From Mucidula mucida (taxonomy: Eukaryota; Basidiomycota; Agaricomycetes; Agaricales; Physalacriaceae), in NCBI GenBank assembly GCA_015501055.1, contig JADNYV010000132.1:39035-103034 (forward strand): a DNA stretch of 64,000 nt. Reading direction: 5' to 3'. The notes under the pieces were generated by a model. That model did no database searches. It was not told where the DNA came from and saw nothing but the letters and a program-made list of their open reading frames with translations. Positions within the stretch are counted from its first letter, which is position 1, and the number at the start of each line of letters is the position of its first letter. This document shows, piece by piece, positions 34,888 through 46,856 of this stretch. Both the position numbers and the translations under genes were made by a program.

Positions 34888-36179
34888 ATGTCCAGATTCA
34901 CCTCACTCCTCGCCATCTGCTTCTATTGCATTTTAATCCTCTCACAACTATGTGCCGCCCAGGAGTTCCACGAACATCACGCTCTATCAAGATCACCCTC
35001 TAGGTTTGTTCTGCATTTCTCTCCAAAGTCGGTTCTACTTAACATCCATTTAGTGGCGATGACTCTGGCTTTTACACTGCCGTCAAGCACATAACACATG
35101 TATCCCAAGCGACGCGTCATTTAGCCACAAAAATTACAGAAATCAGTGGCGCTGCGGCTTTGCAGAACGTCCGGCACGAGTCGCATCGTCTAGGGAAAAT
35201 GCATCAAGAACTCGGAAAACAGTGCCGCCACTGTAGTCATGTCCGCAACTCAATTTCCCTCGTCACAATATACATGGATCTCTTACCCATTGGGCTCGCT
35301 ACACTAGAAACGAAAGGATTGCTGCTAGTAGCGTTTACAGCTGAAACGGTTTGTTTTGCTGCTGTCCGTTTGCCGTTTGGCTGACTGTCATCTAAAGATC
35401 AATAACATAGGCTCTCAGCCTGCCACTGGCAAAAACTGGGACAACTTTAGCAAGAGCTACCTCTCGGATATGAAACGGCTAGAAGGAGAGGTCCACACAT
35501 TCCGCGACACCGTCGAGTCTATCTGTAACGTCTCCGCTGGGTTGGAAGCGGTATCGTACTTGCCATTGCTGGCTGTGGGCGAAGCGACCGACGTTCTCTC
35601 GCGCTTTGGTCTTCCTTTGCCTTTTGGTATCCCGATACCGACTAGCATTCTGTCGCCGTTCTTTTGGTCGTGGATCCCGGGATATAGCTATCTTGTTGAC
35701 GAGCATCAAGCGCTTCTCGCGTCGGTGGGGCATTATGGATATAAGGTTGTCACGCCGCTCAGACGTCGCGTGTGTTCGTTGCAGGAGGATGTGAATCGTT
35801 TAGAGGTTAGTTCATACGGACGTCATGCGCTATTGGCTGACCATCACAATAGGCAGCAACGAAAGTTGCCATCGATGGAAGGCACTCGCCCGCACTTAGA
35901 TCCTTACCCGATCTCACGAAGGAGCTGGTGCTCCTCGAGGACTTGCGCCCAAAAGATCCAGATGTTTTCCGTTCCTGGCTTACATGGAGACTTCTTCGCG
36001 TGGTGTTCACCTGCTTCGCGCGCTGTCTAGCGGGACTCATGTGGAGAGAATGGCGAACATTTGCCATTGTTGGCGTTTTCTTCAACATGGGATTCATTAT
36101 TATATCAGGCCTTCATCTTGTAGGCTACACCCTTTATAAGTGTTGTAGGCGATTGCTCGGTAGTATGTCATATGCTTAG
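34888..36179 (+). CDS. signal-peptide, membrane-anchored protein of unknown function
   Basis: Four exons whose frames join without any break. The start at 34888 gives a clean signal peptide (LLAICFYCILILSQLCAAQ); an in-frame ATG 27 bases upstream would add a longer leader. Introns fall at about 35003-35053, 35349-35396 and 35811-35853. The extracellular or lumenal part has helical segments (GDDSGFYTAVKHITHVSQ, VRHESHRLGKMHQELGK), then LEGEVHTFRDTVESICNVS and a hydrophobic Pro-rich stretch (LPLPFGIPIPTSILSPFFW). Near the C-terminus is a clear membrane helix (FAIVGVFFNMGFIIISGL) with basic flanks. I do not recognise the family. Its intact structure contrasts with its neighbours and suggests it is expressed. 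Confidence 0.65.
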
Positions 36180-36493
36180 ATGTTTCCTGTCTTTATATAT
36201 TGCCTCATTTGTGTATGCGGCATTCACGCTAGAGGGGAGGATGTCCTGCGGATGCAGGGAGTAGGTAATGTTGAGGTTATGTTGGATTAAGCACACCATA
36301 TATCCAGGCGGCATAGTCAAGTGGCTTTTGCGTCTGTTTAGATACTTGCGCCATTCTTTTGGTTGTAGATGGCCGCCCGCATCAAGCGCTTCTCGCGTCG
36401 CGATCGGCAGTGATATTCAGATGCAAGGAAAGAATTTTGAATACCAAAACCGCAACATGATCTCTTTATTTGGATGTACCAAGTTCGCCAAAC

Positions 36494-37245
36494 TTAAGGT
36501 ACCCTTTCCGGCATATACACAGCCCAAACAGCGCCCCAACGTTTGTCTGCGTCTTGCCCATATTTATCTTCTACATCTCTTGAGCCGACCATGCTCTGGT
36601 GCGCCGCACTGGCCTCTATAGCAGAGAGCTTCATATCTGGGGGCGATGAGCGCACCCCTGGGCGCGACTTTCCGGCTATAAAACGCGTGATGATGATGGC
36701 TGGCGCAATACCCTGCCATGATAAGTTAGTAAATCAGATGATGCCGATTGATCAGTACCTACATCAAAGAGTGCTGTGCCAGTGTAGAACTGGTGTGCAT
36801 ATGCAAGAAGGAGAGCGATGTAGATGACAGCATCCAAGCCGCGGTCGGTCTTGAGGCCGCTACTGCGAAAGAGAATGAGGAAGGTGCACAAGGTATTCGT
36901 CGCCAAGGTCATCGAATAATAGAGCAGCAGCCAATTCGATGGGCTGATACCAGTGGAAGCGACATCTGCCCAAGCGGAGACAAGGGCCATGTAGACACTG
37001 ACTATACGGGAAATATCAGCAAGGAGACGCGGTGTGCTGGGATAGAACTTACTTGGCTCAGCGATCAGACAAAAGGTGGGGATGGCAATGACCTTTAGAT
37101 CCCTATCGTACAACGTCCAGCAGCGGCGAATCTAATCCAGTTCCGGTCGATGCTTGGGGATTCCTTGATAGAGAACGTACCATGATCAGGTCAGCCGCAA
37201 AAACGACAAGAACGCGAAATAGGTCGACGTGAAGACTCTCAGTCA
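36494..37245 (-). CDS. small integral membrane protein, possibly a truncated Agaricomycete 7-helix family member
   Basis: Starts MTESLHVDLFRVLVVFAAD at 37245. Introns at about 37182-37133, 37049-37000 and 36769-36725 join frames to give IRRCWTLYDRDLKVIAIPTFCLIAEP, VYMALVSAW, NWLLLYYSMTLATNTLCTFLILF, and AVIYIALLLAYAHQFYTGTALFDVG, then IAPAIIITRFIAGKSRPG and a polar tail ending near 36494. The Trp-Arg-Cys-Trp and final helix pattern resemble a widespread Agaricomycete membrane family that normally has two or three further N-terminal helices. About 220 residues are visible, so either exons upstream were missed or it is a truncated copy. Function unknown. Confidence 0.6.
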
Positions 37246-37709
37246 TGGTAGTGAGCTAACGGGCCTTGCGTGGCAGTACTGTCGGTACCTGAGCTTATAA
37301 GGTTAAAGGCTGTACTTTGGCTGTACTCCGAGCGGCGATTGAAGTCACGCGGCGACCGTGTACTCGTAACTACACGCTGATTCTGCCACGCTGTCCTGAT
37401 GAAATCTCAGCCAATGCAGATACTGACACAGAGGCGAAAGGCTGGAAAGTTAGCTCCCAGATAGAGTACACGTTAAGGGTCATTTATTCCTGAAGAATGA
37501 TCGTGCGCAAAGCAAAATACGTCCGTCGGCACCGATGGTAGCAGTGGAATTCTCACGCAATCGCCACTAATCACTATATCCTTCCGGATTTCAGAGCCTC
37601 AAAGCTGCTTATACAGTTGTACTAAGTACATTGCATTGTCCGTCCTGTCCATTATACCTTTAAAATCTGAGTGCTCGGTATAACCGGGAGGCATCGTTCC
37701 TGCGACTGC
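37246..37709. other. no gene seen
   Basis: Intergenic between a minus-strand 5' end and a minus-strand 3' end. No repeat or RNA gene recognised. Confidence 0.45.
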
Positions 37710-39257
37710 CTATGGACTTTCGTCCTCTTCCATATCTTCAGGAAATTCAAATGCAATAATGCCCACCCGACCTTGATTGTTGTTGTCGACAAAGAAATGC
37801 TCACGCGTGCGCGGGAGGCAGACATCGAGCAGCCACCTCTCCGTGTTTCTACGAGCGACCTCCCAGGGGACGTCCGAATAACCCATAACGGTCCTCACAA
37901 CAAAAGTAAGCTTCTGCAGCCCCATCTGTGGGCCTACAAACGCCTCATCGAGATCGCGCCACAGGCGGATATCAGGACCCCCTGGTTTGAAAGGATCCGA
38001 GTAATTGCTGTCGTTCAAGAAGGTCCAAACGTCGATAGTGAGCTCTTCAAGCAAAGTGTGAGACGGAGGTTCTGGAATGTGCGTATGTACCAGTCCAGGA
38101 TAGCTGGGTCACCGGCATCGTGAAGCCGCCATTCCCCGACCATCAACTCAAAGCGCAACTTCCTGAGATGCGCCAGGTCCATGGGACGGCCTTCCCGTAT
38201 CGCTACTAGAAGATTAAATGTCCAAGTTAGCATGGTTCAAGTCATTAGCCAAACGCAGACGCACCGCCCATTGTATCCAGATGTAAAGACTGAAGAGAGG
38301 AACGCGTGCAATCGATCATGTCATGCATCCTCTGCGTGACGATGCTCCCGCAGTGGTGCGCTACCACGTATAATTCGCGGAGACTCCCAATCAACCCCGA
38401 GCTCCACAAGAAGTCCCAGAAGATGAAGTCCCCAATCTCTACCGTAGTGAGAGCGACCTTGTCCAGATACAATGTCGTCGTCGCAAGCCGTGGCATACTT
38501 TTGGGACCGGGAGCGAATCTGAGGATGGGCCCGCCTTCGAACAATCCGTTATCCGACAAGATCGATGTAAAAGTAGTGGTCTGAACGACTCGGCCTCTTA
38601 CGCTGAAGGCCCGTATTTGGAGACTGCCCACTGATAGCTCTTTAAGTGATGGCACGGCGTTCAGCAGCGCCACGAGATCGAGAAAGTCGAACGCGCAATT
38701 ATAGAGCTCCAGCGATTGAATATTTCCGAAGCCAGATAGCGCACTAACAAAGGTAGGAAAGTTGGGCATCACGCTCGGGAGGAAGCTGAGCTCTTTAAGG
38801 ACGAGGCGCCGAACGTTTGAGAGGCTCGTGAGCATCCTAGGAAAGTAGGAAATGCGAGAGAGAGGAAAGATGGTTCTGTCGTCGTCGTCCCAAAGGATGA
38901 GCTCGGTGACAAAATCTCCAATAGTCGGAGAGTTCTGCAGCAGTGTGAAGAGCCTAGCTAGGCGTTTAAGGCTCGTCTTCGAGTCTCTGTGCTTGAAAAT
39001 GAGCTCGACGTAGGCGAAGCGGTGTTTCCTGATGGTGCGCAGACTTTCTGGCCAGACATACATCATTGCGCGTAGATCGTTATCGGCAGTGGGATTTGCG
39101 CAATTCGCAAGCTGGTCGATAATCATGTCCTTGATTTCCAAAGGGAAGTCGGGGCCGTTGCGGTGTCGCTCATAGCAGGGCTCAGATTCAGATACAATCT
39201 GCAATCGCTCGGTTAGTGAATGACACGAACGCGGCACGGCGAGATAGTACTAACCAT
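37710..39257 (-). CDS. F-box/LRR-like protein
   Basis: The start codon (39257-39255) is followed at once by a 54-base intron, then IVSESEPCYERH and an F-box-like segment, PDFPLEIKDMIIDQLA, with SLRTIRKHRFAYVELIFKH after it. This is the usual N-terminus of Agaricomycete F-box proteins, thought to link substrates to SCF ubiquitin ligase. A leucine-rich body follows (LVLKELSFLPS, IQSLELYNCAFDFLDLVALL, LRELYVVAHHCG). An intron at about 38266-38205 leads to the last exons (MDLAHLRKLRFELMVGEWRL, LLEELTIDVWTFLND), ending at 37710. The join near 38060 fits no clean intron and may be a one-base frame break. Confidence 0.65.
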
Positions 39258-40041
39258 CTTTGAGAGAAAGACTTGGATGCAGAGGATATGAAAGCAAGCG
39301 ACTGGATGTGGTGTATTAAGATTGATAAGGTAAAGCCTTTATAGCTGTATGAAGGAGGGCATGCACCGAATCGAGCGCAACCGGTAACAATGAACGAATG
39401 TCCTTCCCTGCCGGTGCGTCATGGAGACATTAACCCATTGAGGACAAGAGTCAAGACAATAACGTTACCCAACACGGGAGAGTCAATTGTTCCATATCAG
39501 TGTCAATGAACATGGCAGAAGCCCAGTAGCTCCGGACGAAGAAGTTGAATTGTACTGTGAGCTGTATGGATAGCCGTTATGCGGAACAAGGGAACATGAA
39601 CTTGGGGCCGAACATCAATAGACTTTTGTTCCAAAGATGGTCGCAGATGAATCGTCCGTCGATAGCCTAGGATATGATGAGCATCCTTGACGACAGTGAT
39701 GCCACCTAAGTATGTAGCAAATGCTTTCAAGCGATATACCTTTTGAGGCCATCATGGTTGTAGGGAAACGCGACCACGTGGGACGACTCGGATCAGTCAC
39801 TACTAAAGTTCCAAAAGTCTTGATTTCAAGTAACGTTCTAGGCAATAATATAGACTATTCTCGGTGGAAGAAAGGACACTTAAACCGCTAGCGCACTCGA
39901 TACATGTGCGCGGATGAAACAAGTCAAATCGAATTCCGAAATGTGAAAACAGACGAGACTCGCCTGAGGGGAGGGGCTACACGTCGGTAGCATTGGCTGG
40001 CGTGTCAGCAGAAACAGACGCCGCTGCCAGAGCTGTCTTCT
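39258..40041. other. no supported gene
   Basis: Promoter side of the F-box/LRR gene and 3' flank of the homeodomain gene. The short open frames here look like chance. Confidence 0.45.
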
Positions 40042-41093
40042 TCATCTCTTTGCCTTGATCGTATCTCGCCTTTCATCGGCGTCCGCTTTCCTCTTTAAAC
40101 GCGAATTCATCCTGGTGTCCGAGAGGGAAGACGGCGCGACCACGCCTTCAACCCGTCTGCTCTCAGCCCTCAACTCCTGTAGCACTCGCTTGGTCTCCTC
40201 ATGCGCCTTAATCAACTCTTTCGGTTGATCCAGTCTTGCTTCACCGACCCGGTCAAAGTGATAATGTCCCGCGCCCATTTGACGATTCGTCATCTTGGGG
40301 TCGAAGTGCACCTCTAGGGGCTCTTCCGCTGGCGAGGAGTCGTGATGTGGGCGGTTGGTACACGGGGAAATGATTCTTCAGAGCGGCGCCACGGATTACA
40401 CCTCTACCTCGTGATTCAGAATGAGTGCAAGAGACGGGAAGAGGCGAACGTACGGATCATCTCCATATTCTTCACTGGATTTCTGTCGAGGAATGTTGAA
40501 GCGCCGAGGAGGACGCGAATATCCTGACATGGCAGTGAATTGAGCTTTAGCCTCCTGTGTTAACGCCTGCTGTTCCGCGTCGGATACGGGCACAGAGTAG
40601 ATACACGGGTCATCTTCCAGTTTTTTTGCGTTGTTGACAGAACCACGCCTGGACCTGCTTCCTGTTCAAACGCGTAGCTTCCATGAGACGTATGATTTCC
40701 TGCACGGAAGGGTACGGCTCTTCCCAAAACGAATCATGAAGGATTGTGAGCTGTTCTGGGGTTTTCTGAGTGGCTCTTGGTCGACCAGAATCCGCTTTCA
40801 CTTTGTTAGCGAACCATCTAGAGAAATCATCAAATGGAGATGTTCATCGACCTCGTATTTTGGGACACACCTGCCTACTTCTTGAGATGATACTTCACGT
40901 CCGAGAGCTGATACTTGGTGAGAAGTCATGCAGCTGTTTTTGCTGGGTGGTCTCTTTCCGCATTATTAGCGCGTCGGACATAATTACCACCAGCTGATTT
41001 GTGGGCTTAACGTTTCATGTATTCCTTCCACCAACGTAGTTCCTGCTCGAGAAACTCTATTTGCGCGTCGTTCATAGGCTTTGAAGGGGCCAT
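40042..41093 (-). CDS. homeodomain protein, probably two homeodomain-like segments
   Basis: The likely start is MAPSKPMNDAQIEFLEQELR at 41093. Downstream come KQLHDF and YQLSDVKYHLKKWFANKV, which looks like the third helix of a first, diverged homeodomain spanning a 59-base intron (about 40873-40815). A second homeodomain follows at once: KTPEQLTILHDSFWEEPYPS, EIIRLMEATRL, RKQVQAWFCQQRKK, with the invariant WF and basic end of helix 3. The C-terminal exons (SDAEQQALTQEAKAQF, an intron at about 40453-40332, VHFDPKMTNRQMG) end with a basic tail, SRLKRKADADERRDTIKAKR. The frame changes at a 7-A run (about 40620), near 40936 and near 41016, so as read it is interrupted. Probable nuclear DNA-binding regulator. 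Confidence 0.7.
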
Positions 41094-41578
41094 TACGGAC
41101 AACCAATGCGGGGGTGAACTCTGGGAAGTTGTAGGTCCAGATGAACGCGAGTTGAAATGACCCTGACACTCCCACGACTTTCGCGCAGTGGCATTGTTGG
41201 CATCGTCCAATCTTCAATGTTGATCCTAATTTCCAGCTGGGCCACCTGAATTTTGACACTATTTGATCTATTTGCACAGTGGTGTGCAAAATTTTAGGCT
41301 CGTGTTCTTCGGGAATGAGTGGGTCACCCCACCTCGTGGCCTGGATATATGGAAAGTGGATGCCCGCGATGTAGGAACTCGGAAGCGGCAAATCTCAAAT
41401 CACGGTAGTGTTGTCCGTCTAGCTACATTACGTGGCGATAACACTAATGGCGAACAAACTACATTTCGGCTAAATGGCTGCGAACTTGGCCATGTAGCCT
41501 TACAGTAGCCTTACAACAGTGGGTAAACGCACGACGCTGGCTGAGGCACTGACGTGTGTGTTCGGCAGCGCTCTCGCC

Positions 41579-41585
41579 TATAAAG
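41579..41585 (+). promoter_or_regulatory. TATA box of the SDR gene
   Basis: TATAAAG lies about 75 bases before the start codon at 41660, with a pyrimidine-rich stretch between, the common layout of fungal promoters. Confidence 0.5.
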
Positions 41586-41659
41586 GCCTTCGTGCAAAAG
41601 TCTCATAGTTCCGTCGACTCTCCCCATCAAATACCATACCACTTCAACCATCGTTTCCA

Positions 41660-42686
41660 ATGTCTTCAACAACGTTCACGACTTCCCTCGAGGGTATGAG
41701 GCCAGCTACTGCAGGTGCCATGTACTGACGCATCGTCCAGGCAAAGTCGCAATCGTAACAGGATCGTCGCGCAGTATAGGCGCCGCCATCGTCCGTTCTA
41801 TGGCAGAGCAAGGAGCGAAAGTTGTTGTCAATTGTGCTTTCACTACCACGATTTCTTCTGCACGATACTCATCAATCGCCATAGATGTGAACAACGCTCA
41901 ACCCGCCGATGAGCTCGTTGCACAGATCAAAACCCAAGGCAAAGGGGACGCGGTTGCGATCAAGGCCGACGCGTCTACGATTGCAGGAGGAAAAATCTTA
42001 TCGCCGATACCATCAGAGTATTTGGAAAGATCGACATCCTCGTTCTTAATGCTGGCATCATGGGCAGCAAGCCAATTGCCGATGTTGATGAGGCGTTCTT
42101 CGATGACCACGTAAACTGCAACATCAAGGGACCGCTCTTCATGGCCAAGGCCGTAATAGAACATCTGCCAACTCGTAGGTCGTGTCGTATCTGCTGTTAA
42201 TCGAGGTTCTGATGTGTTGTCTCGTCAGCCGGAGGCCGCCTCATATTCTTCTCCTCTTGTTTGACCGCCGCGACAGGTACTATCTTCCTTCATTGAGATT
42301 TGTAGACGCTCATCGACATCCTCTAGCTGTCCCACCTAATGCGCTGACCTACGCCATGTCCAAAGGTGCCATTGAGCAGATATCTCGCGTCCTCGCAAAG
42401 GACTTGGGTGGTCGTGGTATTACTGTCAACACCATTTCTCCGGGTCCTGTGGACACCACACTCTTCCGCGCCGGAAAGCCCCAGAAGCTCATCGACTTCA
42501 TCGCCACTCAAATCCTAACAACCGCCTGGCTTACCAGAGGATATTGCACCTATGGTCACTTTTATCGCTAGTCCGGCAGCACTCTGGGTTAACGGCCAGA
42601 ATATTCGTGTCAACGGCGTAAGTGAATTTCTGACTCAATTGCTTCATCAAGTTGAGTAACCTATTTTCCAGGGCTTCGTCGTATGA
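41660..42686 (+). CDS. short-chain dehydrogenase/reductase (NAD(P)-dependent), frame-broken
   Basis: A classical SDR. MSSTTFTTSLEG, an intron (41696-41741), then KVAIVTGSSRSIGAAIVRSM with the TGxxxGxG cofactor loop (TGSSRSIG, third Gly replaced). It continues NAQPADELVAQIK, then IDILVLNAGIMGSKP with the NAG motif, FMAKAVIEHL, and a catalytic YxxxK as YAMSKGAIEQ (about 42350). It ends GRGITVNTISPGPVDTTLF and, after frame changes, LPEDIAPMVTFIASPAALWVNGQNIRVNGG, stopping at 42686. Introns near 41844-41890 and 42620-42670 fit. One-base losses at about 41993 (an A run), 42512 (CAAATCC) and 42533 (TGGCTT) break the frame. Substrate unknown. Confidence 0.75.
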
Positions 42687-42916
42687 ACACAATGAAAGCA
42701 ATTGCGCAGTTACCAGTATATGAGCATTTATACTGTATAGTAATGTCTAGAACTCATTCTTGTAGAACTCAGTGCCGGAAAATAAAAGGTCAACTTCAAC
42801 GTGACTACACAAATGCGAGGATCCGTTGTGTTCATGTATTAGCATTGAGAGTGTGAGGGCACCGATAATGGTGAGCATACGGAAGGATATCAGAATCTAT
42901 TGCTTAATTATAGCGG

Positions 42917-44300
42917 TCATCCGGCGGGTGTGAGGTGAGGAGCATTGATACGTTTTCCATCCGCCGCAGCCGCCTTCTTCTCCTCGTCAGAAGTCTCATT
43001 ATCGTTGGCCCCCTCCTCTACCTTCTCGTCCACCGCCCTCTATTTTCTCGTCATCTGCCCGGGGTCTCGGCCAATCCCTGGTTGACCTGTTCTATAACCT
43101 AGAGATGAATTCATTCTGATGAACAGCTACATCTATCGTTAGCCATGACCATCTAGCCAATAGAAATTCGATTACTCACGGAAATAATATAGACAGCATT
43201 GAGACGCCCTCGAGCTTCTGGCGCAATGCTAATAAAACAAGCGGTTAGTGTCGTTCAGAAAACAAGGATACAATAAGTAGTACCCAAAGATAGACGTTGA
43301 CAAAGAAAGCTGGAGCATCTGCCGGAAGACGTTCAAGCCAAACGTCGCAATGATGACGGCACCAATATTGATACCTCCCGCCCCGACTTGAATGGCCTGG
43401 AACAAGACGAGGCCAACCATGCCGAAGAGAGAGGCATACCACGAAATGAGCTTGTCGATAGTTCGACCGACAAGCGGTCCCATGGCGACCCCAAACATTC
43501 CAAGCAGTGCGAACAGGCCAATGACGAGGCTGTAAGATGCAAGTCAGATACGAGTGAGAGCCGGAGATAAACATGCCTACGTTGAATAGTTGTAGGGCGC
43601 ATCACCCAACAAGAATGTGAGCGTAACCCAAAAGTTCGAGAAGGATGCACTGGACGCTAAGTTGAATCTTGATTAAACAGGCCTGCACTAATATCGGCTC
43701 CGTGAAGCAGAATTTCGCCATTGTCCACAGAATATCCCAATACTATGTTAGGTGACTGTTCTTACTAGACGGGTAATCAGGGAGCAGGAAGTAACTGCCG
43801 ACGAGTACGAAATATTGAACACCGATGGCCATGTAGTACACGACGCGCCACGATGTAAATTCTGCAATCACACCTGAGATAACCCGCGCGATCAGGACAC
43901 CGAAAAGAAGGCCGGAGAGTACGACTGATAACGTGGCTGCGCGTCGCAAGGTCTGCAGCAAGCGGGAGAAGGACTTGGGGGAGTAACACTGAGAGCCCCT
44001 ACTAGGAAAGAGAAGGCCTCAAATACTCACAGATGGCGAGAGGAATCGAAAGAGATGACGAGAATGAGGATCAACTGCCGTCTCCGCACAAGGTCTCCCA
44101 GAGGTGAGATACTTGAAGAAGAAGCCCGGTCGCATATCTGAAACGAGAATCAATTGTGGTAATGACGGACTGATAGACGCTCTTCGTACCCGGCCTGAAC
44201 AAGCTGAGTAACGAGTTGAGATACAACCCAGCGCAAAAGATGCGGGGAGAACATACGTGGACTCTACTTCATTGTAGGTCACATTGAAGCTCTTGGACAT
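42917..44300 (-). pseudogene. MFS transporter remnant
   Basis: Pieces of a major facilitator protein remain in order on the minus strand: MSKSFNVTYNEVESTYVLP, SPLGDLVRRRQLILILV (the loop 2-3 motif), LLPLAADLA, LSVVLSGLLFGVLIARVISG, RVVYYMAIGVQYFVLVGSYF, PLVGRTIDKLISWYASLFGM and FRQMLQLSLS. After an intron (about 43280-43228) comes IAPEARGRLNAVYIIS. The transmembrane helices that should follow are missing, yet a normal-looking acidic cytosolic tail (EKVEEGANDNETSDEE...) is still there, ending at 42917. At least two frame changes occur (near 43950 and 44170). An internal deletion plus frame breaks make this a pseudogene. The family is fungal efflux-type MFS. Confidence 0.75.
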
Positions 44301-44589
44301 CTGGACTGTTGCATGAGTTAATCACGGACTTCTGATTCAAAGCACTATATTGATTTCACATACTCAGAAGCGGTTTGCCAAAATGTGATGGTTTGCTTTC
44401 AAGGAAAATGTTGCTTGCGATCGTTCTCTAGGATTCGGATTAGTTGAGGGCTTGAGAGAACTCACGGACGGTCAGACATTTCTGATTTTATCCCCTAATT
44501 TTGATTGCGGGCCGAGACTTAAGCCATCCGGATGCGCGCCACACTGTAGATCAATGAACTAAAAGTTTTTTCAAATACTCACCAACAAG

Positions 44590-44765
44590 AGAGAATTCTG
44601 CCACGTCTCTGCAGGAAACGCAGCTGATTAGTTAGTGTTCTTCGGCTCGTTCCCACGAGGAAACAATCTGATCCTAGTCCAAATCTCGATTCTCTATGTC
44701 CAGCTTTGAACCTCTTGTACCGTTTGCGACACGCAGGGAAAGAAAATGATACCACTCATGCTCCT
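44590..44765 (-). pseudogene. 3'-end fragment of a duplicated F-box gene
   Basis: Closely resembles 44855-45010, the last coding part of the neighbouring F-box gene (shared CGTTTGCGACACGCAGG-like and TTGAACCTCTTGTACCG words), with many changes. It looks like the remnant of a tandem copy. Confidence 0.6.
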
Positions 44766-44843
44766 TACAAGTCATCTCCACAATGAACGTCAGGCTGTTC
44801 AGCGATTCTGTCGATATTGACGATTGAGTGTGAAAATCGGGGA

Positions 44844-46627
44844 TTAAACCAGGTGATACTGCCACGCCTCTCCACCGAATTCTGAGATGACAGTTCTCTT
44901 AGGCTCGTTCGGGCGAGCAAAATACGTCTTAGTCCAAATTTCCAGATCCAGCCCTTCCTCCTTGAACCTCTTGTACCGTTCGCAAGACAGAGAAGAGACA
45001 TGCATGAAATGCCTCGTGCATCCACCGCCCCAAAGACGACCTTCTTCAGCCTAGCAACATTCGCCTGCGAAAGATCCCACCGACTCTCGATAAAATCTGC
45101 CAATTCCTCCCATAGCGATATGTCCTGGCACCTTAGCATCATTGTGAAGCTCTCAAGAGCAGGCAGGAGGACATCGTCGGGATCCACAACGAGTGTGTAA
45201 AAGACGCCGCACCAGAACGGTGTGAGTCTACTATTGGTAGACTCATACTGCGGATAGAAATTATCATATTCTATGGAAAGCTCTGTGATCGTCTTCCCGA
45301 AGTCTCGCAAAATTGCATAAAAGTTGGTTGTGGTGGTGGTAGCGCAGTCCAGATTCTTGAAAGATAACTTTTGCAACTTACACTGCGTGCGTTCTAGGAA
45401 TACAAGAATGTCTTGTGCCATACCGGGATTGGTAATGCCGAATTCCTGCGGCTTGATAGACAGATCGATGAGGGAGGGAAAGTTGAAGGAGGGTAAGAGG
45501 GCAGTGTCCGAAATCCTGAGAGTGGAAACAGTTTTGTGCGTGATGACTTGCTCTGCGAGGAAGACCTGTCCATGTCTCCACTTGTAGTAAGACATATCGA
45601 TAGACGTCAACGACGGACACGCCTGGATTAAATTGATGTCGAATCGGACCTGTGGAAATTCGGGAGGCTCGTCCACATAGTTGGTCCTGATGGCGAGGCG
45701 CCTGAGCTGTGCCAACGGCAGATGAATGCTCGTCACCGGGAAAGCGCCGTTCCCCTCGAGTGCAACATCAACAAGTTTAGGCGCACGGCAAAGCATGTCG
45801 ATGAGGTTCAGAGGAACCTTCTCGACCTCGGTGCTAAACGAAACGCGTTCGAACGCCAAATCGATATGCTCGAGGGCCGGCAAAGCCAGGGGACTAACAC
45901 CAGACATGACTTTAGTGCCCTCGGCGCAGAGAACGAGGGTAACACTTCTCCATCGGCGGGATGTTCGGATTAGTGCAGTGAACATCTCATTCCGCCCAAC
46001 GTCAGAGTTCTTCCAAGGCTGCCAAAATGCGAATGAAAAGTCTAGCGGATGCGCTCGGGACCGTTCCAACACAAGCTCGAGGTAAAACATATAATGATGC
46101 TGCGGCGCGCGCTCACTATCAATGAGGAAATTGGACCAGACACTGGGAAAGGAGAGCATCGCATGGCGCCACGCCGCACATACATGACTAAACACCCATG
46201 GACCTTCGTTGACGTGGAAAAGGTGGTAGCGCCCCGCGTGACCGTTCTCGGCGGAGTCCTCTGCGAAGCGGAATTTGAACACCTCGAGGATGAGATCGGC
46301 GGGGAGACGCCGGATGGGGGAGATAAGCATCCTGCACGCGTCGCTGAGGCGCGAAAAAGTGTCTTTGCGGCTCTGAAGATCAGCGAGTTGAGCTCGGAGA
46401 CGTGTCATCTCTTGCTCGATGGCGAGCTCCTCCCCTTTGATACTGGGCAGTAGACTACATTCGATTTCCGTAGCTTCTGATTCAGGGAGGACGTCGTTGG
46501 AAGCCATGCGGAACGCGTACTTGGCTAGAGCGTGTTCGTAGGCCTTGGCCCGTTCATGCCACTGATGCACGATCAAAGTCAGGCGGGACGGCGGTGAGGA
46601 ATTTTTGATACTCACGCTGACGACCAT
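44844..46627 (-). CDS. F-box domain protein, paralogue 1
   Basis: The start MVVS (46627) is followed by a 50-base intron and WHERAKAYEHALAKY. A coiled coil (EEMTRLRAQLADLQSRKD-like) leads into the F-box (ISPIRRLPADLILEVFKFRF, then WVFSHVCAAWRHAMLSFPSVW), and a long leucine-rich C-terminal region follows to TKTYFARPNEPKRTVIS. Such proteins are thought to be SCF ubiquitin-ligase adaptors; target unknown. Comparison with paralogue 2 (52570-56721) shows the C-terminus should end at 44844. One base appears lost near 45005 (TTTCATGCATG), which otherwise extends the frame to 44765. The body is open for nearly 550 residues. Confidence 0.72.
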
Positions 46628-46856
46628 TATGAGTGGGACGGTCAACACTGCGGCTTATCTCTGTTCTAATGTAACATAACTGTCACTGAGTTCAGAGACG
46701 CAGGAAGAGATTGTAGTCCCCTTTAAGGTCAAGGCCGGTGACCACGTGGCGCCGAGTTTCAATAGGCGCCCACAAGTGCGCTTCCGTTACTCTGTCTCTG
46801 CCTCTGACGTTGACCAGCGTGCGGCCTCTGTCTCTCATTGAACAACTGCCGCTATC

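Noticed and set aside
44765..44843. C-terminal extension of F-box paralogue 1 to 44765
   Set aside because: The extension is read in a shifted frame. Paralogue 2 shows that the native C-terminus is in the other frame and ends at 44844.
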